Assembly (NCBI RefSeq): GCF_033118175.1
Contig: NC_083688.1
Location: 2,459,501 to 2,523,500, forward strand
Origin: Dama dama
Lineage: Eukaryota > Chordata > Mammalia > Artiodactyla > Cervidae
Reading direction: 5' to 3'
DNA length: 64,000 nt
Part shown: one piece after another, positions 22,876-34,396 of the stretch
Layout: each line of letters begins with the position of its first letter
Position numbering within the stretch: position 1 is the first letter of the stretch
Made by a program: the position numbers and the translations under genes
Notes under the pieces: generated by a model
Seen by the model: the letters and a program-made list of their open reading frames with translations, nothing else
Databases searched by the model: none
What the model was told of the DNA's origin: nothing

Positions 22876-23689
22876 AAGTGGGAGCAGAGAGAAAAAGCTA
22901 CAACACTGAGAGATGAACTTGCAGAAGGTCTTCTTCAAAAGACAGCAGGCACATCTAGTTATCTGGGATGACAGGAGAACGACGTCTCCTGGAAGCAGGG
23001 GAAGGGACTAGATGATCTCAGAGAGAGCCTGAAACCCTCTGGGCCCACCAGGAGGTAGGAGGAAGGTGTGCGGGAGGGCGGTCACCTGGGAGAGTTACGG
23101 TGAGCTGCCTAGTCCCCACAGCCCCGAACCACGTCTAGAACCGCCTAGGCAGAGGAAGCTGAGGCCCCCGGGACGGCACTGACCTCTAACCCGGCAGCTC
23201 TCTCTCTCACCAACCTCCTCTGCCCCCCACCATGATGTCAAGACCCTAGCCCCACAGTGCAAGGGGTGGGGGTAAACAGAGATGGGGTCCTGACCCCAGG
23301 GTGCTCCACGTCCTTAGGGGAGAGACGCAGGCTCCCGGCCCCGTACTCACAGACACACGGGTTCATGAAGCCTCGCAGGAGGCAAAGAGCCCCCACCCAG
23401 GCCTGGCATCGGGCAGGGGTGGGGGCAGTGCCCCTCACAGCCCTCCCCTGACTCCCGCGGGAGATGGGGCAGGGGTGAGAGACCAAAACAAGGAAGAGGA
23501 GAGAGGGAGGGAGGATGAGAGACAGCAAAACAGAACAAAGAGAGCCCAGAAGTCCCCAAGCAGGGAGGGAGGAGCGGAAGGGGGAGGGAAAGAGCAGGCA
23601 GGCCTGGCGGTGTCCCGACTCTAGCCCGGCTGCCTGGGAGCCACCAGCCCGGCCCGCTCAGCTCCTGGCCTCTGCAGAAACTGTTCTCA

Positions 23690-23800
23690 CCACCTGCAGC
23701 ACCCTGTTCCCCCCTTCCACTCTTATTCGACCTTCCAAACATAACTCAGCTGCTGTCTCCTCCAGGAAGCCCTCCTTGACTGGCCTTAAGCTGGCTCAGC
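23690..23800 (+). repeat. L2 fragment
   Basis: ctcctccaggaagccctcct is the L2 3' word also seen at 13790. Confidence 0.55.
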
Positions 23801-24429
23801 TGCCTTCCAGAATCCCCAGGTTTCAGGCACTACAGAGTCCTACCAGGGTCCTCCCTGGACCAGCATTCCGGCTTTGCAATGCACTTTCCCCAAATTGATT
23901 CCGGTCTCATTCTCCTCCTCTTCCCCGGATGGCCTTCCACCCATTACTATAGCTGGCCAGGGCAAATCGGGGGGTGCCCGCGGGTCCTGGGAAGATGTCC
24001 TGACCCTGCCCCGAGAGGAGCCTGTCTGCCGGGGAATCTCACAAGGTCCACTTAGAGCAGCAGCTCTTCCCCTCCCCCAGACGGCCAGCTGGTGGCAGCG
24101 AGCCAGGAAGCTTCCTAAATAACCCGAGCAATAAAAGTGGCCAATTGAGAGGGTGGAAGGCAGTGTCCCCACTGCGGGGGTGTCTCTCCATTCAGCAGCA
24201 GGCGAGCGGGGGGCTGTGTGCAGGAGCACATTCCAAAGTCGGAGCACGCAGGCCAGAGGGCGCTGAGCAAGCATCCCGGAGCCAGCTCTGAGACAGCCCC
24301 TGCCCGGCGCGGCCCAGGCCGGGGCCCCGGTGCCCCCCGAGCGCCCCCCGCTCCTCTTCACAGAGCCCCCAGCCTCGCTGAGAGGCGTCACGACAGCTGC
24401 CCGCCTTGGAGCGCTGTCACCTCCTTCCC

Positions 24430-24525
24430 TTTCTCTCACCACTCCTGCAATAGGACTAGTGGTCCTCATTGTGCAGATGAGAAATCAAGGTCTCCCTCAA
24501 GGTCACGGGGCTGATAAGACTTAGA
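24430..24525 (-). repeat. MIR fragment
   Basis: cattgtgcagatgagaaatc and ccctcaaggtcacggggctg. Confidence 0.7.
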
Positions 24526-24794
24526 CTTATCTTAGACTCCTCGCTCCCTGACCTCCGAGTCACGCACAAAGGCTCTGCTCCAAGCTGTTTCATGTCAAAG
24601 GTTTTGTCCAGCACCCCATCCCAGCTTGACTTGCGACCTAGAGAAGATGTGCTATGAAGGCAAAGGGGAGGACAAGGCCTTTCATGGAACTTCAAGTGGC
24701 CCCTGGTTGCCCGGGAAGCTGGAGAAGAAACAGCAGTGTGGGTTTGGGCCCAGGGCCTCTGAGTACAGTCATCACAGGCACTGCAAGGGACAAT

Positions 24795-24905
24795 TTATAA
24801 AATGCTGCCACAGGTACCACTTGGTTTAATCTGCCAAACAGCCTCATGAAGCCAGGGTTATTACCCCACTTCACAGCAGGGAAAACTGAGGCTCAGAGCA
24901 GGAAA
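24795..24905 (-). repeat. MIR
   Basis: ttaatctgccaaacagcctc, ccacttcacagcagggaaaa and ctgaggctcagagcaggaaa. Confidence 0.8.
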
Positions 24906-24949
24906 GCTGCCTACAATTGATATGCCCCTTCCTGGGTACCACAAAGGGT

Positions 24950-25145
24950 AAGAGGTTGGGTCTGGAGACTGACTTCCTGGGTTTGAATCTTGACTTGCTG
25001 CTTCCTGTGTTGGCCCTCAGGGTCTCAGTTTTAGCATCTCTAAAATGGGTCACTGATAGTATGCAACTCATAGGGTTATTGTGAGGTTCTACGAATTAAA
25101 CTGCTTTGAATAGCTCCTGGCAACATGTAAACGGTATAGAAATAT
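24950..25145 (+). repeat. MIR, near full length
   Basis: cctgggtttgaatcttgact, tttagcatctctaaaatggg and catagggttattgtgaggtt. Confidence 0.85.
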
Positions 25146-25219
25146 TTTTTAACTAATTAATTGCTGTTGACTGTGCCCGCATTCTGCACAGGCACTATCG
25201 GGGCAGGGATTTGTCACGT

Positions 25220-25335
25220 GGTATTGTCCCATTTGCCTGGTTCCCCAGACCCTGGGTTCCTGAGGGCAGGGGCTGTGCATGCTTCACCCCAGTGCCCAGC
25301 ATGGGGCCTGGCATGAGGTGGGTGCCCAGCCACTG
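25220..25335 (+). repeat. L2 3' end
   Basis: ctgagggcaggggctgtgca, cccagcatggggcctggcat and aggtgggtgcccagcc. Confidence 0.7.
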
Positions 25336-26104
25336 TCCAGAGAACAGAACTCCGGCTTCTCGGACACCCATACCCAGCAGTCTCATCTTCCCCACCAAGA
25401 GACATGGGATGACTGTAAGAAGTTCCCCATTCCCTGGCAAAGTTCACAGCACCCACCGAAAGCAGAAGTCAGACCTGAGCCCAGGGCAGAGGCCGGCTTC
25501 CCTCCGGCCGCCGGAATGCCCGCTGCTCTCTCCCGCTTGTCATCAGGCTGGGGGAGAGGGGGGCCTGACCACTGCCTGGGGGGCCCTCAGGTGCTGGGCA
25601 GGACAAAAGGAGCATGAACTCAGAGTGTCAGCCCCACACCCTGCCCTGGCTCGGCAAGTGAACTTTCCTCTCTGATCCTGTGGAGGGTGGTCACAAGGTT
25701 TACATCAGATCACAGGGAAAGTGCTCGGCAGGTAACGATTCGTGTTCCCAGCTCACTCTCCTTCCCCCCTTCCCCACCCACCTGGATATGCCAACCAGGA
25801 ACTCTCCCCTACCCAGAGCCCGTCCTCAGCGAGCAGCGGGGCTGGACTGCCCTCCAAGGCCACCCGGGAGGCTCATCTGCTTGCCCCTGGCAGTGATTCA
25901 TTGGCTTCGCAAGAAAATAATTACTCTAAAGTCACAGTAGGAAGTCTTCCCTGCGTGGCAGCCACCTCCTGTTCTGCCACCCGCCGCGGCAATATTGTGT
26001 CAGGCGCCAGGGAGACCCACACCACAGCCTGCTTCCCCCCTCCTCCGCCACCCTTTGCCAGCTTCACCAGCCTACAGGCGGCATCTTCCAGCCTGCGTCT
26101 TCCC

Positions 26105-26320
26105 CGGGGAGGGGCCTGAACTTGGGGTCTGGAGACCCAGGCTGCCCTCCTTTGAGATCTGGGGCAGACGTCTTCACCCTTCTGAACCTCTCATCCGCAA
26201 AATGAACAATAATCAATTCCCACTTCTTGGGATGGCTCTAATAAATAAATCTCGCTTATTTAAAGAATCATCACAAGGCTTAGCACGTAGTAGGAACTCA
26301 GTCAATGACGGCAATTAACT
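26105..26320 (+). repeat. MIR, diverged
   Basis: ctgaacctctcatccgcaaa, atcaattcccacttcttggg and cttagcacgtagtaggaact. Confidence 0.75.
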
Positions 26321-26374
26321 CATTATGATTTATTTTAAACCTTTTGGTCAATGTTTCCACATCCCACGGTTTCA

Positions 26375-26525
26375 ATTGATTTTTATATCAACCCTGGGAA
26401 GCTGAACCCATAAGAAACTTTATCCCCATTTTACAGAGCAATTCATCAAGGTACAAGAGATGAAACAGCATCACAGAATCCAGGTCACTGTAGGAAAGTT
26501 ACAGAGACACCAGTCTTGCCGTGGT
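26375..26525 (-). repeat. MIR, diverged
   Basis: atccccattttacagagcaa then agcatcacagaatccaggtc. Confidence 0.55.
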
Positions 26526-27089
26526 CCCCACTGCCAGGTGGGCAACGGGAAGCTTAGCCCACAGCACAGGCTAGCCAGGACCATGCCCAGGGTGCCCCCA
26601 GACCCCTGGGCAGCTCTAGCGGCCTCCTGCCACACCCAGGGGGGCTCAGCCAGGCCACAGCCCCTGGAGGGAACCAGAGGCATTTGCCAGGCTTAGTACT
26701 GAATGACAACTGCTCTTGTACCAAGAACTAGAGTAAAAAACCACATCCTGCCCAGGAAGCCAAGCACGGGTGCCCACTGGGGATTGGAGGGTGCTGCCCT
26801 GGCAGGCAGGTAGCAGCACCAGCAACCTTCACCAGCCTCCTTTCTGACCTAGAATCTTCTGAGCACCTCATGGCCAGCCACGCCCAGAGACTGCACCACC
26901 CCCAGACGCGGCCAGCAAGGTCAGGGACCACCCTCTCCCCGGGGCCCAGCCTGGTTCTTGACTTCTGCCCACCTCACAAAGCTGGCACCACCCACCCGCT
27001 GGGGCACCCACCCTTCCGCCCTGTGAAATCTGGCCATGTAACTCTTGGAACCTCACGGTCTACAACGTGCTGTAACCACGTGAGCCCGT

Positions 27090-27180
27090 GGACGGCCCTA
27101 CAGTGTCAGGACACAGATCTCAGCAACCCCCCTTTCTGGATGAGGAAGCTGAGACTCAGGGAGGCAAACGGATAGCCCAG
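27090..27180 (-). repeat. MIR fragment
   Basis: tttctggatgaggaagctga then gactcagggaggcaaacgga. Confidence 0.7.
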
Positions 27181-27909
27181 TTTTTAACTCCTGCGCTGGG
27201 GGCCTAGCATTTGGCATCAGAAGACGGTTTTTCATTCATTCAAACTTGTTGAAATGATGTGTCAGGACCAGAGTCCTGGCCTCCTGACTCCAGGTCCTGA
27301 CCGTTTGCTCCACAAGCAGCACGTCTGCCAGATACAGAGTCCATGTGCATCGGTCACCCGTGTCCACGCAGACGCACTGGAGCCTACCAGCACGCGGCAG
27401 CCAGGCACAGGGCCTCCTCACCACACAGACACAGGCTCAGCATGGACTCCGGCCAGACCCTGACCGGGCTCTGTGTGAACAAGATGAAGAGGGCAGACCC
27501 GGAGCCGGCCCCTGCAGAGCTTCCAGTCGGTGCAAGGGGCAGACACGTCCCAGGCAACCACAGTTCAGGGCAAAGGGTGCTGTGCCCGACGGAAGGTCAG
27601 CGGAGAGCCCAGGAACGACAGGGCTGCCTCCCTCCCTGCCATGCGCCCGCAGCCATCTGCGCCCTGGGGAGTCACCCGAGCGCCCGGCAGCAGCAGGTCG
27701 ATGGGATCAAAAGCCAGGCTCCGCGGGCGACGTCCACGGCCTCCGCTCTCACTGACTCATGGCGCGGTTCAGATCAATTCCCCTGGAAGTCCATGCATCT
27801 CCTGGCAGCAAAGGACATGCGCAAGCTCTGGGTCTACCCTTCTGTGTCCTTCAAACCCCAACACGTGTGGGCATGCAGGCACGGGCTTGGAGAGAGAGCC
27901 TGACAGCGC

Positions 27910-27927
27910 ATGTGTGCATGCGCGTGC

Positions 27928-27968
<41 letters not shown>
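27910..27968 (+). repeat. (TG)n microsatellite
   Basis: An impure TG/CG head followed by about 17 perfect TG units. Likely polymorphic. Confidence 0.93.
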
Positions 27969-27970
<2 letters not shown>

Positions 27971-28524
27971 GCCCCGCCTCGAATTCCTGGGAGAAGGAAT
28001 CTTCAGCGTCAGCTGTCTCCCTGCTTCCTGCTTCCTTTACTTTTCTGGGACCTCATTCCCTTCCTTCTAGCATAAAGCTCTGAAAATCCTTCCCAAATAT
28101 GTCCCCAGAGAGCCTGCCAGCCAAACCAAGAGATGCTGGAAGGCGAAGGAGCTAAATGGAACGGGCTCTGTGTGTTTCTTTTAAAGGAGGCTGGGAGAAA
28201 GGGCAGGGGGTGGCCGGAGATTTCCGCGGACACAAATCAACCCCGAAGAGTAGGAAGCACAGCCTCCCTAGATGCTGGACAAAGAATCAGTCCTTTCTCC
28301 CTCCGCCCGCAGCCCCGTCTCTGGCGCCTTCCAGGGGACAGAGAGCGACAACGTGTCCTGAAATGGATGTGCCCGGCGTCCAGCGCCTTGCCGAGAAACC
28401 CTTGTAAAATGAAAGGAACAGATATCGCGGCAGGGATGGGGTGGGGGGCGCTCTGGGATGGGGGATGTCCCGGGAGCCTCGTGTGCTTAACCCAGGAGCT
28501 GACTTACCCCGTTCCGACCCCTAG

Positions 28525-28640
28525 GGGAGTGAGTCTCCCTCTTTCACAGATAGCAGTGGGCCAGGCAGCTCAGAGAGGCCAAGCAGCTGCCCACAGTCAC
28601 CCAGAGGCTGGGAGAGCTGGGATTTGATCCACGCTTCCTC
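28525..28640 (-). repeat. MIR
   Basis: ctctttcacagatagcagtg, gctcagagaggccaagcagc and cccacagtcacccagaggct. Confidence 0.78.
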
Positions 28641-29139
28641 CAGCCAAAGCTGCCCCCTCCCCCACTGGGACAATCAGAAATAAAGAAGCTGTATCCGCAG
28701 CGGCTTCAGAAACAATGAAAGTGCAGAGAAAGAAGCCCTCTGACCAGCTTTCCGGGGTAGTCTTGTGGCTTTGGGGGCACTTGGGGACCAGCACCCTCCT
28801 GCCCAAGGGCCTCCTGGGGCGTGATGGCAAAGAGACAGGGACAGTCCAGCGGGCCCACCCCCACCCCACCAGCCCCTTTCTGGAGCTCTGCGTTCAGGCT
28901 GACAGCCCAGCCCCTTCCGGCTCAAGATCAGAAATAGCTGTTGCAAAAGTCCCTCCCATCCCCGAAAGTGGCTTTTTAAAAAATGCTTAAAGGCAGACAC
29001 ATAAAAAGGTGGAGAGCATTCTGCCAAGCCCCGAAAGAAGGCAAATAGTGCAGGCATCGCCTCGGGGCAGGAAACAAAACTTTCCACGACGGATGGATGT
29101 TCTGCCTGTCTTTGTGGGTCAGCTCCCTCTCAGCCTCAG

Positions 29140-29190
29140 TTTCCCTGTCTCTAAAAAATAAAAAAAAAAAAAAAAAGAAAGAAAGTATTC
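29140..29190 (+). repeat. A-rich tract after a MIR-like core
   Basis: cctcagtttccctgtctcta just before a run of A with aaagaaag. Confidence 0.6.
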
Positions 29191-29714
29191 CGCTGAATCA
29201 GCCATTTCTTTCTTTTCTGCTAAACTGTAAAACCCTTGGTTTCCAAACGAATCTCCCTCAGAATATCAATTTGAGAGCCATGAAAATGGAGCTGCTGTGG
29301 TTGATGGGGGCGAAATCCTCTGGTCTGCCCCCAACTGTTCCCCAGATCGCCTCACAGCGCCCTGCTCCAGATCCCAGGGCTCCAAAGAGCCCACCTGAAA
29401 ACCACCAGGCTGAAGGATCACCGTGGTCCTCCAGGACCTCAAACAGAGCTCCAGTGAAAACAAACCAAGACTCCCAGGCAGACTGGAGTCAGGGGCACAG
29501 ACAGCAGCGGGCAAGGCTGGGAACAAAACCAGCTGGCTCCAGCCACGCTGGGCCGGGGCCGGAGAGGGGGCGCCCGGGCCAGAGGAAGGCCACTCTGCTA
29601 CCCCAGGAGGCAGAAAGAGCAGCCCCGACCTGGACCCCTCCAAGTCTCAGACAGAAACGCAGAGCGAGCTGGGAGGGATGGCCTACAGGAAGCCTGGTGG
29701 GTGTAGGAAGACCT

Positions 29715-29810
29715 ACGGCTCACAAAGAGCAGCGACTGGCCCGAGGCTACGCGGTGCCTCACAGCAGGGGCAGACCTGGAGTCTGGGTCCCTAGGACGCC
29801 CATTCTGAAA
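29715..29810 (-). repeat. MIR fragment, diverged
   Basis: agcgactggcccgaggctac and gggcagacctggagtctggg. Confidence 0.5.
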
Positions 29811-30184
29811 ACTCTGCCTGTCTAAAGCTCAGCTAGACTCAGCAAGAATCTCCCAGGGAAAGGCCCCCAGCCTGCAAACTCAGAACAGGATATTTCGGTG
29901 ACACCGCGTGCGACAGGGTGCCGATGTTTGTTTTGGTTTCCAAATCAACGCTTGACAACCTTGCCAGCTACGGTTTCAGTGACCACACTTCCCTCATGGT
30001 AAAGAGCGCGGAGCTGATTGGGCCCAGGGGAAAGCAAAGCAGGAGTGAACAGGGTGAGCCCAGGCGTCCCAGGCCAGGGGCTCTGGTTTGGGCAGGCGTT
30101 TCCAAAACACAGATCCTGGTACCACTGATGCACACGAGATGGTGTGCGGGAGTACACAAAAGGTGACTTTTTAAATTCACATTT

Positions 30185-30592
30185 TATTGACCATGTGAGT
30201 GGGTAAACACACTGTGCTCTACACACATGTTGGAATATTATTCAGCGTTATAAAGGGATGCACTGCTGGTCTAAGCTACAGCATGGATGAATCTCACAAT
30301 CATCATCTGAGCGAAAGAAGCCAGGCACAAAAGCCGACGTACCGCCTGACCCCATTTATATGAAAAGTCTACAGAAACAGAAAGCAGATCGGTGGTTGCC
30401 TGGTCTGGAGCAGAAGTGGGGATTCACTGCAGAGGTGCAAGGAAGATCTTGAGATGATGTGAGTGTTCTGAAACCGGATTGTGCTGGTAGCTGCACAGCT
30501 CGGTGGGTTGACTAAAAATCACTGAACTGTATGTGTAAAATGGGAGGATTTTGTGATATGCAAATTATACCTCAATAAAGCTGGCTGAAAAT
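30185..30592 (+). mobile_element. Old L1M 3' end
   Basis: gcatggatgaatctcacaat, gacgtaccgcctgaccccat and atgcaaattatacctcaata, the sense L1M 3' terminus. Confidence 0.85.
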
Positions 30593-31265
30593 TTAATGTT
30601 CAAAAAACTAAGATCACAGCATCTCTGGTCCCATCACTTCATGGCAAATAGAAGGGGGAAAAGTGGAAGCAATGGCAGATTTTATTTTCCTGGGGTCCAA
30701 AATCACTGCAGCCATGAAATTAAAGGACGCTTGCTCCTTGGAAGAAAAGCTATGACAAACCTAGACAGCATGTTAAAAAGCAGAGACATCACTTTGCTGA
30801 CAAAGGTCCATCTAGTTAAAGCTTTGGTTTTTCCAGTAGTCATGTATGGATGTAAGAGTTGGACCATAAAGAAGGCTGGGCACTGAAGAATTGACACTTT
30901 TGAGCTGTGGTGTTGGAGAAGACTCTTGAGAGTCCCTTGGACTGCAAGGAGATCAAACTAGTCAATCCTAAAAGAAATCAATTCTGAATATTCATTAGAA
31001 GGACTGATGCTGAAGCTGGAGTTCCAATACGCTGGCCACCTGATGTGAAGAGCCAACTCATTGGAAAAGACACTGATGCTGTGAAAGATTGAAGGTGGGA
31101 GGAGAAGGGGGCGACAGAGGATGAGATGGTTGGATGGCATCACCCACTCAATGGACATGAATCTGAGCAAACTCTGGGAGATGGTGAAGGCCAGGGAATC
31201 CTGGCGTGCTGCAGTCCATGGGGTCGCAAAGAGTCAGACACAACTTAGCAACTGAACAACAACAA
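30593..31265 (+). mobile_element. BovB LINE, 5'-truncated (3' ~670 bp)
   Basis: Sense copy covering the end of ORF2 and the 3' end: acaaaggtccatctagttaa, ccagtagtcatgtatggatg, gactgatgctgaagctggag, cagtccatggggtcgcaaag, ending in a caactgaacaacaac tract. Stop codons break the frame. Sits directly at the end of an L1M, with a diverged duplication of about 20 bp on each side (30574-30595; 31264-31285). Confidence 0.9.
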
Positions 31266-32066
31266 CAAAGCTGTTTAAAATATTTTACAAAAATAGTAAT
31301 ATAGATGGTGATACATGACTATGGCCGCAGCTCATGGCGGTAGAACCCCAAAAGTTCTCAGCTTGGAGAACACTGAGCTACACAACCCAGGCTGCCCTCT
31401 GGAGAGGCAGAGAGCACCTCCAAGGCTGCAAGTTCCTCCAGGTGGGTAGGGGAAACTCTGGAAACTCTCCTTCCCCAGGACAGGCTCTTTCCTTTGGTCA
31501 CCTCTTACGACCCCATGCTAGACATCCTGGAAGGATCTGAAGTCTTCAGTGGCCAAGAGCCCAGGTAAACACCTTGGTCTCATTCTCTTATGAACAAGAG
31601 ATCAGAAGTGGGCTGGGAGTTCAAACTCAGATTTACATATTGTCAAGGCTGGGAAGACTCTTTGAGATCATCTAGTCCAGTCATTCTTAACGCTTTTCAA
31701 AAAAGTTGATCATATGCCTGCCCTCTTCCCAAAAGAAAATTCTTAGGAGAAACCCAAATAAAGAAACAAATAAATGCAGAACGCTATTTGTATAAATCTG
31801 TACTGTCGGCTCAGTGAGAAAACAGTTACCAGGCCTGAGGTTGATGAGCCCATTTTGGTCTGTTAACACTCAGAACTAGGGTTATGGTTGACAGTCCCCC
31901 TCGGTTTAATTCTCTCTCCGGTTTGGGCTACAGAGCATCAGGGAAACCCTGACTCACACAGATCAGTAGCTACAAACGGGATCAGCTCTTAGCACTCTGC
32001 TTTGTGATCTCAGAATATTCTTCCGACGAAGAGAAGGCAGGGGTGGCTCTAACTTGACTCTGAACC

Positions 32067-32245
32067 AACAAATCAATGTTACGTCGACTTCCAAGAGTTA
32101 ACAGTAAGAACTCAAAAGTGAGTGAGCATATTTTCATGACCATTTGACATTTTTTAACAAATCAGTGTTAGGTAGACTTCCGAGAGTTAACCGTAAGAAC
32201 TCAAAAGTGAGTGAGCATATTTTCAAGACCATTTGACATTTTTTT
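32067..32245 (+). repeat. 89 bp tandem duplication
   Basis: Copy 1 (32067-32155) and copy 2 (32156-about 32245) both begin aacaaatca and share gtaagaactcaaaagtgagt and gagcatattttca; they differ at only about eight positions. The sequence is not a family that I recognise. Confidence 0.92.
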
Positions 32246-32284
32246 AAATATGAATTTTTATTTAACGTTCAAGGAATGTCTAAG

Positions 32285-32400
32285 GCATCTCTAAGGCAGC
32301 CTGGGACTTCAGGGACTAGAGTTCTAGCCCACCCTCTTCTCATCTTTACAGACAGGGAAACCGAGGCTCGCTCAAAGGAGAAGGCAGACGTGCTTTGGCA
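32285..32400 (-). repeat. MIR-like fragment
   Basis: catctttacagacagggaaa then ccgaggctcg; upstream part is unlike MIR. Confidence 0.5.
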
Positions 32401-33084
32401 AAAATCCAACTTGAGTCCTGAATCAACCTCAGAAAAGATGCATCTCCCCAGTTCACACACACAAAAAAAAAAAAATGGGGGAAGAGAAGGTGCATACGCC
32501 CCCCCACAAGGGCGGGAAGAGAGACACACTCAGCCTCCACCTGTCTCAGCAGCGCCCATGTCATTCCAGGGCAGCACCAGAAGCTGACATCACACCCCAC
32601 ACCCTGGGTGCAGCTTGAACTGGGCATTGCTCAATGCCAATCCATCTCCCTCTAGGACTGGGCATGGTGTTTCCATCTCCTTAGTAGCCAGGTCCGAAAG
32701 GCACACACACACACAATAAAACAAACACCCCGCAAGCCTGGGGCATGACGACACCACCAACAGTGGCAGACCAAAGGGCCCTCCCAGTTTCACCATCAAG
32801 AGCAAGCGCCTGTTCCCCTGCCGCACCCCAACGAAGCTGCCCACACAGGGCAGAGAGGTAGCCTCCCCATGGCGAGACACCAGGCCATCCTCGAGTCCTG
32901 CAGAGAGACAACCAGCCCAGGAGAGTAGCTTGTCTCCCCATGGGGTCCAAGACATTTCCCCAGGAAGCCAGGCCCTGCATGGGAGACCCAAGACTCTGGG
33001 CAACTGCCCCCTCACAGATGAGAGACAAAGAGTCTCTCATCTTTAACAACATCAATCTGATTACTTCATGCCTTTCAAAAAGCA

Positions 33085-33235
33085 TCACCAGCCTACTCGC
33101 CCCTTGTACAGCTGTAGGTGGATTTTATCATTCCCATTTCTCTGATAAGTAAACAGGCTTCCGGGTAGTTCAATGACCACTCAGCTCAGCCAGAGGTTCT
33201 CACTGGCAGGTGCTGGAGGTGGCACTTGAATCCTG
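33085..33235 (-). repeat. MIR
   Basis: ggattttatcattcccattt, ctctgataagtaaacaggct and gcacttgaatcctgcccagt. Confidence 0.75.
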
Positions 33236-34004
33236 CCCAGTGGCCAGCCCGCCCAGGTGAGAAGAAAAGGGAGGAAACCCATGGCCAGCTCTCTTGTGAG
33301 CACTAGGACACAGGAGTGGAAGGAAAGATGCTTCTCAGGGCATCCTCCAAGCCCTGGGGGTCAGAGCCACAGTTCCCAACACAGAGTTGCCTATGCCTGG
33401 GACAGCAGAGGGCCCTGCTCGCCTCCAAGCCTGAGATGCTACAGACAAACCCCTCTCCTCTTATCAGAAGGCCGATTAGGTAAAACTGTCAGCCAGGTTG
33501 CGGGCAGGAGGCAATGTCAATTTCCCAGCTGGGAATCTGGGCTGGGCAGAAATGTGCTAGCCAGTTCAGCAGGCATCCAGCCAAATCTGGTGGTCTGGGT
33601 CCATTCAGTGTCCAGTCTTCCAGCCTAAGGTTATCTTTGCTTGTGCAGATAACTCAGTCTTTAGGGCTGAGTTTGTTGGGGGTCCAAAAAAAAAACATGA
33701 GAATTGGGGGTAGGGAGAAGAGAGGTGAAGGGAGGTGTTTCTAAAACTTGTGTCTGGTCTGATGTAGGTCTGGTTATCCAGTCCAGCCAACTGGACATGA
33801 CAGAGCTGGAGCAAGACAGCGGACCCTGGCCTCAGCGGACAGACCCAAGCACTCTGAAACACTTGATCTTTTTTTAATTTAAGGAAAAACAGAAAGTTAG
33901 TGGATTACTTAAGAGTTGTTTCTTTTCACCCATTGACAGAGGGGAGCCCACTTTGTACATCCCTGGGGAAAACACCTAAGTTGGAAGACAGACTGGCCAG
34001 GAGT

Positions 34005-34200
34005 ATCTCACATCCCAGCTTCACCACCTATTAGCCAAGCCACCTTAGGCAAGTCACTTGCATCCGTGCCTCGGTTTTCTCATCTACAAAATGAAGATAA
34101 GAATGCCCCACACTTTGTGTTGCCATGAGGATTAGGTGACATCACATAAAACACCTACGGTCATTATGTCACCTAGAAAACAATGTGCCTGGTCCAGTGA
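34005..34200 (+). repeat. MIR, near full length
   Basis: caccacctattagccaagcc, cttaggcaagtcacttgcat, tctcatctacaaaatgaaga and gccatgaggattaggtgaca. The nearest repeat to exon 1, about 200 bp from its donor. Confidence 0.85.
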
Positions 34201-34338
34201 CGGAGCGGAGGTGTCCCCCACGGAACTAGAAACCGAGTTTTCCAAATCTGCAAACACAGCTTCCAGCCTCAGCTGCTAGGACCCCGTATCCCGGCCCCTC
34301 CGGAAGGCACACATTCCGGGGCCGCCAGAACGGAACGA

Positions 34339-34361
34339 CCCCCGACCCCCGACCCCCGACC
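34339..34361 (-). repeat. Triple G-run repeat just inside intron 1
   Basis: On the transcribed (minus-sense) RNA this reads three G5 runs separated by TC, about 35 nt after the exon 1 donor, with another GGGG run at the donor itself. Such intronic G runs can act as splicing enhancers or fold as a G-quadruplex; that role here is inferred. Confidence 0.7.
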
Positions 34362-34396
34362 GGGAGCGCGGGGCGGCTGGGCGGGGCCCCACTCAC

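Larger units (their letters stand above)
19910..34338. other. Single-copy intron stretches, 20-34 kb
   Basis: The stretches 19910-20269, 20451-21484, 21969-22384, 22876-23689, 23801-24429, 25336-26104, 26526-27089, 27181-27909, 27969-28524, 28641-29139, 29191-29714, 29811-30179, 31266-32066, 32401-33084 and 33236-34004 contain no gene that I can support. Short A-rich tracts lie at 20432-20450 and 32461-32474. Small GC-poor islands near 24110-24160 and 25880-25960 could be conserved non-coding sequence. Confidence 0.5.
119..34396 (-). other. IFFO2: IFFO2 intron 1 (34,278 bp, phase 2)
   Basis: Bounded by gt at 34396-34395 and ag at 120-119 on the minus strand. A very long first intron is the usual arrangement for a gene with a CpG-island exon 1. 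It contains many MIR and L2 remnants, some ruminant SINE/LINE insertions, one large GGAT array, and several GC-rich single-copy stretches that could hold regulatory elements. No further exon with IFFO-like coding content was found inside it. Confidence 0.9.

Noticed and set aside
27530..28075. 181-codon frame across the TG microsatellite
   Set aside because: Its Val/Cys repeat comes from (TG)n, and the flanks have no coding character.
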